8,932 nt of DNA from CAZPRQ01 sp964589415 (GCA_964589415.1 CAZPRQ010000046.1:1-8932), one strand, 5' to 3'. Shown: positions 1 to 7,750, numbered from the stretch's first letter. Numbers and translations are program-made. Notes: generated by a model not told the origin, from the sequence alone.

Positions 1-27
1 GAGAGCCTGGAAGGCCTAAATTTAAAT

Positions 28-46
28 AATGGGTCATGTCCCCATT
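28..46 (+). terminator. possible weak hairpin upstream of the first gene
   Basis: AATGGG (28-33) and CCCATT (41-46) form a 6-bp stem around a 7-nt loop, followed by TTCCC rather than a clean T-run. It may be the end of a gene lying left of the window or part of the leader of the 125-958 gene. No good promoter could be assigned in 47-112. Confidence 0.25.
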
Positions 47-124
47 TTCCCATTCTGGTTGTTAACTATTTTATATAAACATTACCTTGGGTAGATTCAA
101 AGGGTAGCGTTTAGGAGATGTTTT

Positions 125-958
125 ATGCCTCCAGAAGGCCTTGGCACATTTGGTGCCGAAAGTGAAGTTTCAGATCGAATCCCGGTGCCTATATACAACC
201 CGGATGATCAATTTACTGTTGAACAATTAAAAGAAAGGTATCCCGAATGGGCAGAATATTATGGCTGGGATGCAGAATTGGCGGCCATTTCAGTTGAGAG
301 GACGAGATATTTTCGTGAAATTGGCAAGCGTACAAACATTGGTGGTTCCATAATGAGAGAAATAGGTGATTTTGGTTTGGAGTGGGCAGTCGAGAATACA
401 CCTCACGAAATTGGACTTGGATATGACGCCCATGGTATTGCGGGTAAGAAAGACGCTGTTATGGAGCTGGATACTTTACTAAAAACAGGCATTTCACCTG
501 ACCGCTTGTTTTACACAATGAACTTTGTTCATCATGAGGACGAAGAAGTAGCGACTATGATGGGAGCCGCCCGACCGAAAACTAAAGGTGGTTTTATACT
601 AGTTTCAAATTATGGCGAAAAGTTAGCCTCAGCGGGTATAAAGTTTGTGGTGGTAGGGGAAGAGTACAACCGAGTCATAAATATTTTAAAAAAACGCTAT
701 CCTCAAGTTGAAATTGTACCTTGGCATGAAGCGCCTAAGATATTTGTAGAACAAGCTAGTCGCGTAACTGGCGAGGTAGTAAAACCCCCTGAATTTAATG
801 AGCAGACCAGGGCTTATTACCATGTTGTAGAAGATGATACTTTACCGGTAGGGCGAGAGGATTCTCCAACCGAACCGCTAACCTCTTCCGAGAAGGAGTG
901 GATAAACTTGCCGGATATTCCTGATAAATCTAAAAATAACGGTCCCGATGTTTGGTAG
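125..958 (+). CDS. hypothetical protein, 277 aa, function unknown
   Basis: I do not recognise this protein. The start is well supported: AGGAG at 113-117 sits 7 nt before the ATG at 125, and the frame runs unbroken to TAG. There is no signal peptide or membrane segment, so it is probably cytoplasmic. Residues 45-95 are charged and helical-looking with many aromatic residues. The middle (about 95-205) alternates hydrophobic strand-like stretches (FILVSN, IKFVVVGEE, VEIVPWHEA) with helices, suggesting a compact alpha/beta fold. It contains a conserved-looking His/acid cluster, FVHHEDEE, at about residues 133-140. The last 70 residues are rich in Pro, Ser, Asp and Glu and look disordered. It is alone on its strand, convergent with the ABC importer, and ends in a hairpin at 998-1034. 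A metal-binding or nucleotide-binding role for the central part would be a guess. Confidence 0.8.
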   Translation: MPPEGLGTFGAESEVSDRIPVPIYNPDDQFTVEQLKERYPEWAEYYGWDAELAAISVERTRYFREIGKRTNIGGSIMREIGDFGLEWAVENTPHEIGLGYDAHGIAGKKDAVMELDTLLKTGISPDRLFYTMNFVHHEDEEVATMMGAARPKTKGGFILVSNYGEKLASAGIKFVVVGEEYNRVINILKKRYPQVEIVPWHEAPKIFVEQASRVTGEVVKPPEFNEQTRAYYHVVEDDTLPVGREDSPTEPLTSSEKEWINLPDIPDKSKNNGPDVW

Positions 959-997
959 TGATTAGTTTTTGCCTTGGGAAAAATATAAATAAGATTA

Positions 998-1034
998 CAA
1001 GGGGAATCTTTGCGTTGCGCAAGGATTCCCCTTG
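998..1034. terminator. 17-bp stem hairpin, bidirectional terminator; short copy of a repeated hairpin
   Basis: The arms at 998-1014 and 1018-1034 pair over 17 bp (one G-T wobble) around a 3-nt loop. On the + strand it follows the 277-aa gene, with only a short TTTT after it. On the - strand it is followed by an AT-rich tract containing T-runs. The arms AAGGGGAATCTTTGCG and GCGCAAGGATTCCCC recur exactly in the hairpin at 2654-2731, so this is one of two copies of a repeat flanking the importer genes. Confidence 0.7.
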
Positions 1035-1094
1035 TTTTGGGCAAGATGTGCAATACAAATCCTTATCCCCACAGGCTATGTGTAGTCTAAAGGG

Positions 1095-1140
1095 AAAAAA
1101 TCCCGAGTGATTGTATACACAATCTTTTCAGCTTCTCGGG
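1095..1140 (-). terminator. intrinsic terminator of the ABC importer operon
   Basis: Read on the - strand, CCCGAG (1140-1135) pairs with CTCGGG (1107-1102), followed directly by ATTTTTT (1101-1095), which is a classical intrinsic terminator arrangement just past the ATPase stop. The long loop holds a second perfect stem, GATTGT/ACAATC (1109-1114 with 1119-1124, loop ATAC), so the RNA could fold as a branched hairpin. Confidence 0.75.
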
Positions 1141-1149
1141 GGTAAGCGT

Positions 1150-1899
1150 TCAATTGTTAATTTTTTCGGCCAAAATGCGTTGGAGGAATTCTTTTGTTCT
1201 TGGGTGCTGCGGGTCCGTGAGGACCGCTTTTGCCGTGCCAATTTCAATAACGCGGCCGTGGTCTAAGAAAATTACCTTGTCGGCAATCTCCATGGCAAAT
1301 CCAATGTGGTGGGTTGCCATGACCACCGTGGTGCCTGTGTTGACCACGCTTTTGATGGTCTCCAGCACTTTCCCGACTAGTTCCGGGTCAAGCGCGGAGG
1401 TTATCTCGTCGAGCAGTAAAATCTCAGGCTGCATCATCATAGCCCGCACTATAGCCACTCGCTGTGCTTCTCCGCCGGAGAGAGCTGCAGGATAGCTGCT
1501 CTCTTTTTCCGACAGCCTCACTTTTGCGAGCAAGTCGCGAGCACGATCGGTAGCCTCGGAGCGAATCATTTTTAGCACGCACATTGGTGCTTCAATGAGA
1601 TTTTCTAGGACTGTCATGTGTGGCCAGAGATTGAATTCCTGAAATACCATACCCACTCGCTGGCGAAGCTGCCTGTTTGCCTGGGTAGTGGATGTAATTT
1701 GGAATTCCCCGTCCAGAAGACGAATTGTTCCGGAATCAATACTTTCAAGGCCATTAAGGGCACGCAAAAGAGTGGTTTTGCCGGAGCCACTAGGCCCGAT
1801 GAGTGTAAGGACTTGGCCATGTTCGAGTGTGAACGATACATCGTTCAGCATCGTTAATTGTCCGAAGGCTTTACGCAGATTTATCGCTTCAATCATCAT
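1150..1899 (-). CDS. polar amino acid-type ABC importer, ATP-binding subunit (GlnQ/HisP-like)
   Basis: This is a complete ABC ATPase of 249 aa, the usual size for the polar amino acid (PAAT) family. Visible motifs are Walker A GPSGSGKTT (residues 35-43), the Q-loop Gln87 in VFQEFNLWPH, the signature LSGGEAQ (140-146), Walker B ILLLDE (160-165), the D-loop SALD (168-171) and the switch His197 in ATHH. It would hydrolyse ATP on the cytoplasmic face to drive uptake through the permease encoded immediately upstream. An ATG at 1923 exists, but I prefer 1899: the permease stop overlaps it as TAATG, and an SD-like AAGGA lies 5 nt before, which points to translational coupling. ATG at 1896 is also possible. 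Walker B reads DEI where DEP is usual, a mild change. Substrate is inferred from family only; a glutamine/histidine-type amino acid is likely. Confidence 0.93.
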   Translation of the reverse strand: MMIEAINLRKAFGQLTMLNDVSFTLEHGQVLTLIGPSGSGKTTLLRALNGLESIDSGTIRLLDGEFQITSTTQANRQLRQRVGMVFQEFNLWPHMTVLENLIEAPMCVLKMIRSEATDRARDLLAKVRLSEKESSYPAALSGGEAQRVAIVRAMMMQPEILLLDEITSALDPELVGKVLETIKSVVNTGTTVVMATHHIGFAMEIADKVIFLDHGRVIEIGTAKAVLTDPQHPRTKEFLQRILAEKINN

Positions 1900-2558
1900 T
1901 AGTGTCCTTCTTTCCGAATCCATCTTTTCTCACAAGCCCGTGCAAGCGAAGTAAGGGCAAAGATGATTAGGCAATATAAAGTGGCCGTAATTATGTAAAC
2001 TTCAAGCGGCAGCGAAGTCATGGTAATTACCTGTCCACTTACATTAAGCAGTTCCTGCACACCAATGACAGAAGCCAGTGATGTTAACTTTACGGAAGTG
2101 ATCCATTGGTCCATTAGGTTCGGTAAGATATTCCTAACAGCCTGGGGAAACACAATTCGCCGATTAACTTGACTTGGGCTCATTCCGAGCGCCAAGCCTG
2201 ATTCACGCTGCGCGTCGGAAACTGCGTCCAATCCGGCGCGGATATTTTCCGCGGCAAAAGGTGCCAAATTGAGAACCAAGGCTATGGCAGCCGCGAAAAA
2301 ACCGTCTATGCGTGTTGGAAATCCGAAGTATACCCAGCGAATCAACACTAAAAGCGGAACTGCCCGAAAGACTTCTATGTAAACCGCTGCCGAAAGACGA
2401 AAAATTTTGTTCTTGGACTTTTTTGCAAATGCCAGAGGCACGCCAAGTATTGTCCCAAAAACAATTGTGACTGCCGAAAGTAACAAGGTCACGAGAATCG
2501 CTTCCCAAAAGAGGAAGCGGTACTGCCAACACAGCTGCCACGCTAAGCTCCAATCCAT
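1899..2558 (-). CDS. polar amino acid-type ABC importer, permease subunit (HisM/GlnP-like)
   Basis: This is a membrane permease of 219 aa, the normal length for HisM/HisQ/GlnP-type subunits. Hydrophobic spans are visible at about residues 16-45, 58-80, 87-103 and 183-212. The N-terminal family signature VFRAVPLLV (63-71) is present. The cytoplasmic EAA loop, which docks on the ATPase, is recognisable at 119-139, beginning ESGLALG and ending in FPQ. A longer frame starts at 2624, but an AGGAGG at 2570-2565, 6 nt before the ATG at 2558, decides the start. The gene overlaps the ATPase by one base (TAATG). Only one permease is encoded, so the transporter would be a homodimer or would need a partner elsewhere. 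No substrate-binding protein gene is present in this window, which is unusual for such an operon. Confidence 0.9.
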   Translation of the reverse strand: MDWSLAWQLCWQYRFLFWEAILVTLLLSAVTIVFGTILGVPLAFAKKSKNKIFRLSAAVYIEVFRAVPLLVLIRWVYFGFPTRIDGFFAAAIALVLNLAPFAAENIRAGLDAVSDAQRESGLALGMSPSQVNRRIVFPQAVRNILPNLMDQWITSVKLTSLASVIGVQELLNVSGQVITMTSLPLEVYIITATLYCLIIFALTSLARACEKRWIRKEGH

Positions 2559-2584
2559 GCCTCGCCTCCTATACAAATTCTTCC

Positions 2585-2599
2585 CGCAAAAATTTTGCG
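2585..2599. promoter_or_regulatory. 15-bp palindrome in the importer leader, possible operator
   Basis: CGCAAAA-A-TTTTGCG is a perfect odd palindrome with 7-nt arms, placed 26-41 bp before the permease start. It could be a repressor operator or a small mRNA hairpin near the ribosome binding site. I found no convincing -35/-10 pair in 2571-2653, so its position relative to a transcription start is unknown. Confidence 0.35.
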
Positions 2600-2653
2600 A
2601 AAAGTAAGCTGACTGCAAAAACAATCAATTTACTTTTAACAAAACAAGATAGT

Positions 2654-2731
2654 AAGGGGAATCTTTGCGCGGCGCCCCTCGACAGGCTCGGGACGCCCTG
2701 AGCGATAGCCGAATGGGCGCAAGGATTCCCC
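2654..2731 (-). terminator. second copy of the flanking hairpin, with a palindromic repeat nested in its loop
   Basis: Outer arms at 2654-2670 and 2717-2731 repeat those of the 998-1034 hairpin, but the 3-nt loop is replaced by about 46 bp. On the - strand the element follows the 84-aa membrane protein, so it could end that transcript before the importer genes. Downstream T-richness is only moderate (TTACTATCTTGTTTT), so read-through is possible. Confidence 0.55.
2671..2716. repeat. nested REP-like palindromic element
   Basis: The inserted segment is itself an imperfect hairpin: GCTCGGG and CCTGAGC pair across a 4-nt loop, with outer GCCC/GGGC and TCG/CGA pairing. It resembles a widely scattered short palindrome family of the CGACAGGCTC...CCTGAGC type that I recall from many uncultured bacterial genomes. 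That family assignment is from memory and not tested. It looks like an insertion into the loop of an existing hairpin. Confidence 0.5.
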
Positions 2732-2742
2732 CGTTGAAGTCG

Positions 2743-2997
2743 TTAGCTGAGGGCAACATAGACAATTGCCCATGCCAGCCCGAGGATGCTGATATACGCT
2801 CCTAGAAAAACGACAATAGCGTATCCAATCCTCAAAGCATATCCCAAGTGCCTAGCGAGCCGCACGATGCGGCTGGGGTGCCACTCGGGGCCATGGCTCG
2901 GCCATCTACGGGCGGAAAGCCAGACCGCCGCTTTTGTGGCCATTATGATTATCTGAACGGCCGCAATAAGACCTAACAAAAACCATATTGCTGACAT
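2743..2997 (-). CDS. small two-helix membrane protein, 84 aa, function unknown
   Basis: I do not recognise this family. The start is well supported: AAGGAGG at 3008-3002 lies 4 nt before the ATG. The protein is a helical hairpin. TM1 spans about residues 3-27 and TM2 about 55-82, joined by a loop rich in Arg and His (SARRWPSHGPEWHPSR). The positive-inside rule puts the loop in the cytoplasm and both ends outside. The gene is GC-rich, clearly more so than ligA. It has a strong promoter of its own, reads away from the TrmB-type regulator, and lies upstream of the ABC importer on the same strand, separated by the 2654-2731 hairpin. An accessory role for the importer, or a stress-membrane role, is possible but unsupported. 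Confidence 0.72.
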   Translation of the reverse strand: MSAIWFLLGLIAAVQIIIMATKAAVWLSARRWPSHGPEWHPSRIVRLARHLGYALRIGYAIVVFLGAYISILGLAWAIVYVALS

Positions 2998-3044
2998 AAG
3001 TCCTCCTTAAGGCTGTTAGAGATCACAATCACCAAAAGGCGAAA

Positions 3045-3076
3045 GGTTATCGCTATATCTAACTCTCACGATAACC
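3045..3076 (-). promoter_or_regulatory. 8-bp inverted repeat at the predicted 5' end of the 84-aa gene mRNA
   Basis: GGTTATCG (3045-3052) and CGATAACC (3069-3076) are perfect inverted repeats 16 nt apart. The outer edge coincides with the transcription start predicted from the -10 at 3086-3081, so the message would begin with a stem-loop, which often stabilises mRNA. It could instead be an operator. Confidence 0.4.
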
Positions 3077-3080
3077 AAAA

Positions 3081-3109
3081 ATAATAACATAATTTCAACA
3101 TAATGTCAA
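3081..3109 (-). promoter_or_regulatory. strong promoter of the 84-aa membrane protein gene
   Basis: On the - strand TTGACA (3109-3104) and TATTAT (3086-3081) are separated by exactly 17 bp. A TG one base before the -10 makes it an extended -10. The predicted start is near 3074. The spacer holds ATGTTGA, close to the half-site of the regulator operators. Confidence 0.72.
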
Positions 3110-3123
3110 TAATAAATCAACAA
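3103..3123. promoter_or_regulatory. degenerate third operator candidate over the divergent promoter
   Basis: TCAACAA (3117-3123) is a perfect half-site. Its partner at 3103-3109 (ATGTCAA) matches TTGTTGA at only 4 of 7 positions, but the 7-bp spacing is right. It covers the -35 of the 84-aa gene promoter. Confidence 0.35.
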
Positions 3124-3158
3124 TAAGCTTATAAATCCCTTAAATAAAGCAAAATATA

Positions 3159-3179
3159 TTGTTGATATTATTTCAACAA
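3159..3179. promoter_or_regulatory. operator 1: TTGTTGA-N7-TCAACAA
   Basis: Perfect inverted repeat with 7-nt arms (3159-3165 and 3173-3179) and a 7-nt spacer. It lies upstream of the regulator's -35. Its centre is 32 bp, about three helical turns, from operator 2. Confidence 0.65.
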
Positions 3180-3190
3180 ATTTATATTTG

Positions 3191-3211
3191 TTGTTGACAA
3201 ATAATCAACAA
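3191..3211. promoter_or_regulatory. operator 2: TTGTTGA-N7-TCAACAA, overlapping the promoter
   Basis: Same architecture as operator 1, with arms at 3191-3197 and 3205-3211. It covers the -35 and most of the spacer of the regulator promoter, where a bound dimer would block RNA polymerase. This suggests negative autoregulation by the TrmB-type protein; the pairing of protein and site is inferred from proximity. Confidence 0.65.
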
Positions 3212-3222
3212 TGTGATAATAT
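3194..3222 (+). promoter_or_regulatory. promoter of the TrmB-type regulator
   Basis: Consensus TTGACA (3194-3199), a 17-bp spacer and TAATAT (3217-3222) preceded by TGA, an extended -10. Transcription would start near 3229, leaving a leader of about 47 nt. Confidence 0.75.
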
Positions 3223-3242
3223 ATATACAACCTCTCCCTTTA

Positions 3243-3266
3243 TCCCTCCCCTCAAAAGGGGAGGGA
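3243..3266 (+). repeat. palindromic element forming a hairpin over the regulator's ribosome binding site
   Basis: TCCCTCCCCT (3243-3252) and AGGGGAGGGA (3257-3266) form a perfect 10-bp stem around CAAA. The right arm contains the only SD sequence of the gene (GGGGAGG), so the folded leader would hide it. The pyrimidine-rich left half and AAAAGGGGAGGG right half resemble a common dispersed bacterial repeat, which suggests the element was acquired and then supplied the SD. Confidence 0.6.
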
Positions 3267-3275
3267 ATGACTAAT

Positions 3276-4058
3276 ATGATCAACGATTACTTAAAAAACT
3301 TAGGCCTTACTGACAAAGAAACCTCTATTTACTTAGAGGTTTTAAAGCATGGGCGCATTAGCCCGACCGAAGTTTCCAGGCTCACAAAAATTAACCGCAC
3401 TACGGTTTATAGCGTGGCCAAGGAATTGGTAAACAAAGGTTTTATTTTGGAAGACTTGGCCGGACAGTCAAGTTCCTTAATTGCCGTGCCGCCGCAGGAT
3501 TTAAAATTTTTGGTCCAAAAGGAAGAAAAACAGTTAGAAACAAAAAAACAGCTCATTTCAAAAATGATAAATGAACTGGAAACCCTAACTCAAGGCGCAA
3601 AATATCCCGTGCCCAAAATTACTTTTATTCAGGAAGAAACTTTAGAAGACTACCTTTACAAAAGAAGTGACGAGTGGCATAAGAGTATTATGAAGTACGA
3701 CGGCATTTTATGGGGATTTCAAGACCATACTTTTGCCGAACACTACGAAAAATGGATTGACTGGGAGTGGAGAATAGGCGGACCTAAGAATTTACGTTTA
3801 AGGTTATTTTCTAACCAATCGGGCATTGAAGAAAAAAATCGGCAAAAAGAATTTTCAAACCGCAGACAAATAAAATATTGGAAAGGTAAAGCAGGCTTTA
3901 GTGGTACTGTCTGGGTCCATGGCGATTATTTAATTTTGGTCCAAACCCGCGAGAGGCCCCACTATTTGGTGGAAATTTACGACAATTTACTCGCGGAAAA
4001 CATGCGCCAATTCTTTGCCGGGGTATGGGATGAAATAGAGCCGCGGGCAAATTCCTAG
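3276..4058 (+). CDS. TrmB-family winged-helix transcriptional regulator
   Basis: A DNA-binding regulator of 260 aa. Residues 10-65 form the TrmB-type winged helix-turn-helix (LTDKETSIYLEVLKHG, then ISPTEVSRLTKINRTTVY as the recognition part). Residues 75-105 are Lys/Glu/Gln-rich and likely a coiled coil for dimerisation. From about 115 to the end lies a C-terminal effector domain with a DEWHKS...GILWGFQDH stretch, as in related CPR regulators. An upstream ATG at 3213 falls inside the promoter and is rejected. ATG 3267 directly abuts the SD (2 nt), so ATG 3276 (11 nt after GGAGG) is preferred. The gene has its own promoter with two operators and a hairpin over its SD, so both transcription and translation may be controlled. 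The ligand is unknown; TrmB relatives often sense sugars, but nothing nearby is a sugar pathway. Confidence 0.88.
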   Translation: MINDYLKNLGLTDKETSIYLEVLKHGRISPTEVSRLTKINRTTVYSVAKELVNKGFILEDLAGQSSSLIAVPPQDLKFLVQKEEKQLETKKQLISKMINELETLTQGAKYPVPKITFIQEETLEDYLYKRSDEWHKSIMKYDGILWGFQDHTFAEHYEKWIDWEWRIGGPKNLRLRLFSNQSGIEEKNRQKEFSNRRQIKYWKGKAGFSGTVWVHGDYLILVQTRERPHYLVEIYDNLLAENMRQFFAGVWDEIEPRANS

Positions 4059-4086
4059 AAATTAATTTAAAATAACTACTTAAAAA

Positions 4087-4109
4087 CCCCGTTCTCGCGG
4101 GGATTTTTT
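4087..4109. terminator. bidirectional intrinsic terminator between the regulator and LysM genes
   Basis: CCCCG (4087-4091) pairs with CGGGG (4098-4102) and is followed by ATTTTTT on the + strand. On the - strand the same stem is followed by TTTTTA. It lies between two convergent genes and can serve both. Confidence 0.85.
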
Positions 4110-4134
4110 GTGGTAGGTATTTTCTTATGCTCTA

Positions 4135-4521
4135 TTATTTAGGTATTTTTAAAGTATCGCCCGGTTTAAGGGTAAATGGGCTTTTTAAGTTGTTTAATGT
4201 TGCCAAAGTGGTCCAGCTAATGTTGTATTTTTGAGCTACATTGAACAAAGTATCACCTTTTTGAATTTTGTATTCAATAAATTGGACTTCCGCGGTCGAA
4301 CTTTGAATTTTTGTGTCCGTGGCGCCTAAAACTTGAGGAGTTCCCGCTTCATTTTGGGAAGATCCCGCAAACATAAGCCTAACCGCATTGGTAGCTAAGC
4401 CTAAAGCCAGCACTAGACACAAAATGCCGCTTATTTTAAGGATTTGGTTTTGGCTATAACCCCGGCCGACACCCAGGCGTAGGCGAGGAGAGAGTTCAAA
4501 CTTTTTATGGGAATTGAACAT
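4135..4521 (-). CDS. membrane-anchored LysM-domain protein
   Basis: A 128-aa envelope protein. Residues 28-50 form a single N-terminal membrane anchor. A short Ser/Gly-rich linker (52-80) follows, then one LysM domain at 84-127 (YKIQKGDTLFNVAQKYNIS...LKPGDTLKIP), a fold that binds N-acetylglucosamine polymers such as peptidoglycan. With one anchor and basic residues before it, the LysM part should face outwards. There is no catalytic domain, so it likely tethers or localises something at the wall. The ATG at 4521 has no SD. Residues 10-22 (LSPRLRLGVGRGY) are encoded by a GC-rich decayed palindrome and do not look like native sequence. The gene is divergent from ligA and convergent with the regulator. 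Confidence 0.85.
   Translation of the reverse strand: MFNSHKKFELSPRLRLGVGRGYSQNQILKISGILCLVLALGLATNAVRLMFAGSSQNEAGTPQVLGATDTKIQSSTAEVQFIEYKIQKGDTLFNVAQKYNISWTTLATLNNLKSPFTLKPGDTLKIPK
4459..4492. repeat. decayed GC-rich palindromic element inside the LysM coding region
   Basis: On the coding strand it reads CTCTCCTCGCCTACGCC, then TGGGTGTCGGCCGGGG; ACGCC/GGTGT and CTCGCC/GGCCGG pairing gives an imperfect hairpin. The stretch is much richer in GC than the flanks. It shares the CTACGCC...TCGG pattern with the palindrome at 7922-7949, which in one frame also encodes PRLR. It looks like an in-frame palindromic insertion, although pairing is too imperfect to be sure. Confidence 0.35.
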
Positions 4522-4587
4522 TTATCTGTATTTTCGAAGTTTAGGATTTGCGAGGTTTGACAAGTATATTCAGTATTTTTTTTGCTT

Positions 4588-4616
4588 ATTTTAAGTGTAT
4601 ACTAGAAAAAATACAA
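4588..4616 (-). promoter_or_regulatory. candidate promoter of the LysM gene
   Basis: On the - strand TTGTAT (4616-4611), a 17-bp spacer and TAAAAT (4593-4588). Transcription would start near 4581, giving a leader of about 60 nt. The region is very AT-rich, so chance matches are likely. Confidence 0.35.
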
Positions 4617-4674
4617 TCGCAACCAAGTAATCCACAATCCTTTATATTTTATGGGAATTGGCTCGCTCATATAG

Positions 4675-6789
<2,115 letters not shown>

Positions 6790-6822
6790 TCCCGCGCAAT
6801 TTTTTATTCAAACCCATAAGTC

Positions 6823-6831
6823 TGATATAAT
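6823..6831 (+). promoter_or_regulatory. extended -10 promoter of the LytR_C gene
   Basis: TGA-TATAAT (6823-6831) is an extended -10 with a perfect core. The -35 region (about 6803-6808, TTTATT) is poor, as tolerated by extended -10 promoters. Transcription would start near 6838, leaving a 20-nt leader without SD. Confidence 0.55.
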
Positions 6832-6857
6832 AGAAATACGTATTAAATACAAATTCT

Positions 6858-7607
6858 ATGACTATGACACAGGAAAAAAAAGCAGAATTATTTGAAGCGG
6901 TGGCACCGCAAAAATCCGGCCCAATGATTATTTCAACTACCTTAAAAAAGACTGTTTTTGGGAAAGTTGGCGGAGTCTTCGCGTTTTTTTTCTTCGCGGC
7001 TTTGGCAACATTGGGGTATTTATATTGGCAATATGACTTTGTGCCTAAAAGCGAATTGTTAAATACGACTGTTGCCGAAAGTTCGCCAGTTCAAAGGGCT
7101 GAAAAGCTTATAATGCTCCCTAGCAATGAAAAGCCGGTTATTTCTACAGACGAAAGCGGCAATTATGTATTAAGCTACCTTGCCTATGACGTGGTATACA
7201 ATCAGGAAAAAAATATAATAGTAGAAGTAAGGCAGTCAAACTCTATAGAGCCAAGTGCTGTTACTGCGCTCGAGGCACAGGTCGCGGGTGTTGAAATGAG
7301 TACTTCTTCTATATCTAGTATTCCGGAATTCCAAAATACTTCACCTATAACCGTGGAAATTCGAAACGGTTCGGGTGTGGCAGGAGCGGCAGCCAAGGCA
7401 AGGGACTCTTTGAAAGATTTAACCGGTTATTCAGTAACGGCTATTGGTAATGCCTCAAAGAGCAATCACGGCACAACCATATTGGTCAGTTTGACCGGTA
7501 GGAATTTGGAGGCTTTGGAAAAGCGATACAATACTATTGCCATTACTCAAATGCCTAGTGAAGAGTCCAAAAGTCAGGCAGATGCAGTAATAATATTGGG
7601 CAAATAA
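6858..7607 (+). CDS. membrane-anchored LytR_C-domain protein
   Basis: A 249-aa protein with a short cytoplasmic N-terminus, one membrane anchor at about residues 36-57 (Phe-rich) and an extracytoplasmic remainder. Residues 164-249 match the LytR_C domain (ITVEIRNGSGVAGAAAKARDSL, then TTILVSL, ending ADAVIILG). That domain often follows the LCP domain of enzymes that attach polymers to peptidoglycan. Here no LCP domain is present, so this is a stand-alone LytR_C protein, probably in cell-envelope assembly but with no enzymatic activity visible. The region 85-160 is unassigned and partly Ser-rich. ATG 6858 and ATG 6864 are both possible; neither has an SD. It follows ligA by 68 bp but has its own promoter, so co-transcription is not required. 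No clear terminator follows it. Confidence 0.85.
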   Translation: MTMTQEKKAELFEAVAPQKSGPMIISTTLKKTVFGKVGGVFAFFFFAALATLGYLYWQYDFVPKSELLNTTVAESSPVQRAEKLIMLPSNEKPVISTDESGNYVLSYLAYDVVYNQEKNIIVEVRQSNSIEPSAVTALEAQVAGVEMSTSSISSIPEFQNTSPITVEIRNGSGVAGAAAKARDSLKDLTGYSVTAIGNASKSNHGTTILVSLTGRNLEALEKRYNTIAITQMPSEESKSQADAVIILGK

Positions 7608-7750
7608 TTTTTTTGGAGAAAATAATTTTCACACCTTGGAATATTGGTTTGTGGTATGAATGTGTATAAAGTGTGGAGAATACTGTTAAATCAAAGAGCA
7701 TTATTGTTTTAAATAAGCCAGAAAATATTGTGTTTTTGTTCTGTTTTCTC

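Noticed and set aside
1154..1954. + strand frames over the ABC ATPase gene
   Set aside because: These are shadows of the GC-richer ATPase coding sequence on the other strand.
2559..2624. 22-residue N-terminal extension of the permease
   Set aside because: AGGAGG immediately before the ATG at 2558 and the family length favour the shorter form.
3213..3275. Upstream start of the TrmB-type regulator
   Set aside because: The ATG lies inside the -10 region of the promoter, upstream of the predicted transcript start. The extra residues (PLPLSLPSKGEG) are translated palindrome.
6790..6857. Terminator after ligA
   Set aside because: CCCGCGC followed by TTTTTT looks suggestive, but no matching stem can be formed.
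7661..7669. DnaA-box-like TTATACACA (- strand)
   Set aside because: A single box in AT-rich DNA with no cluster, no dnaA or dnaN gene and no unwinding element; likely chance.
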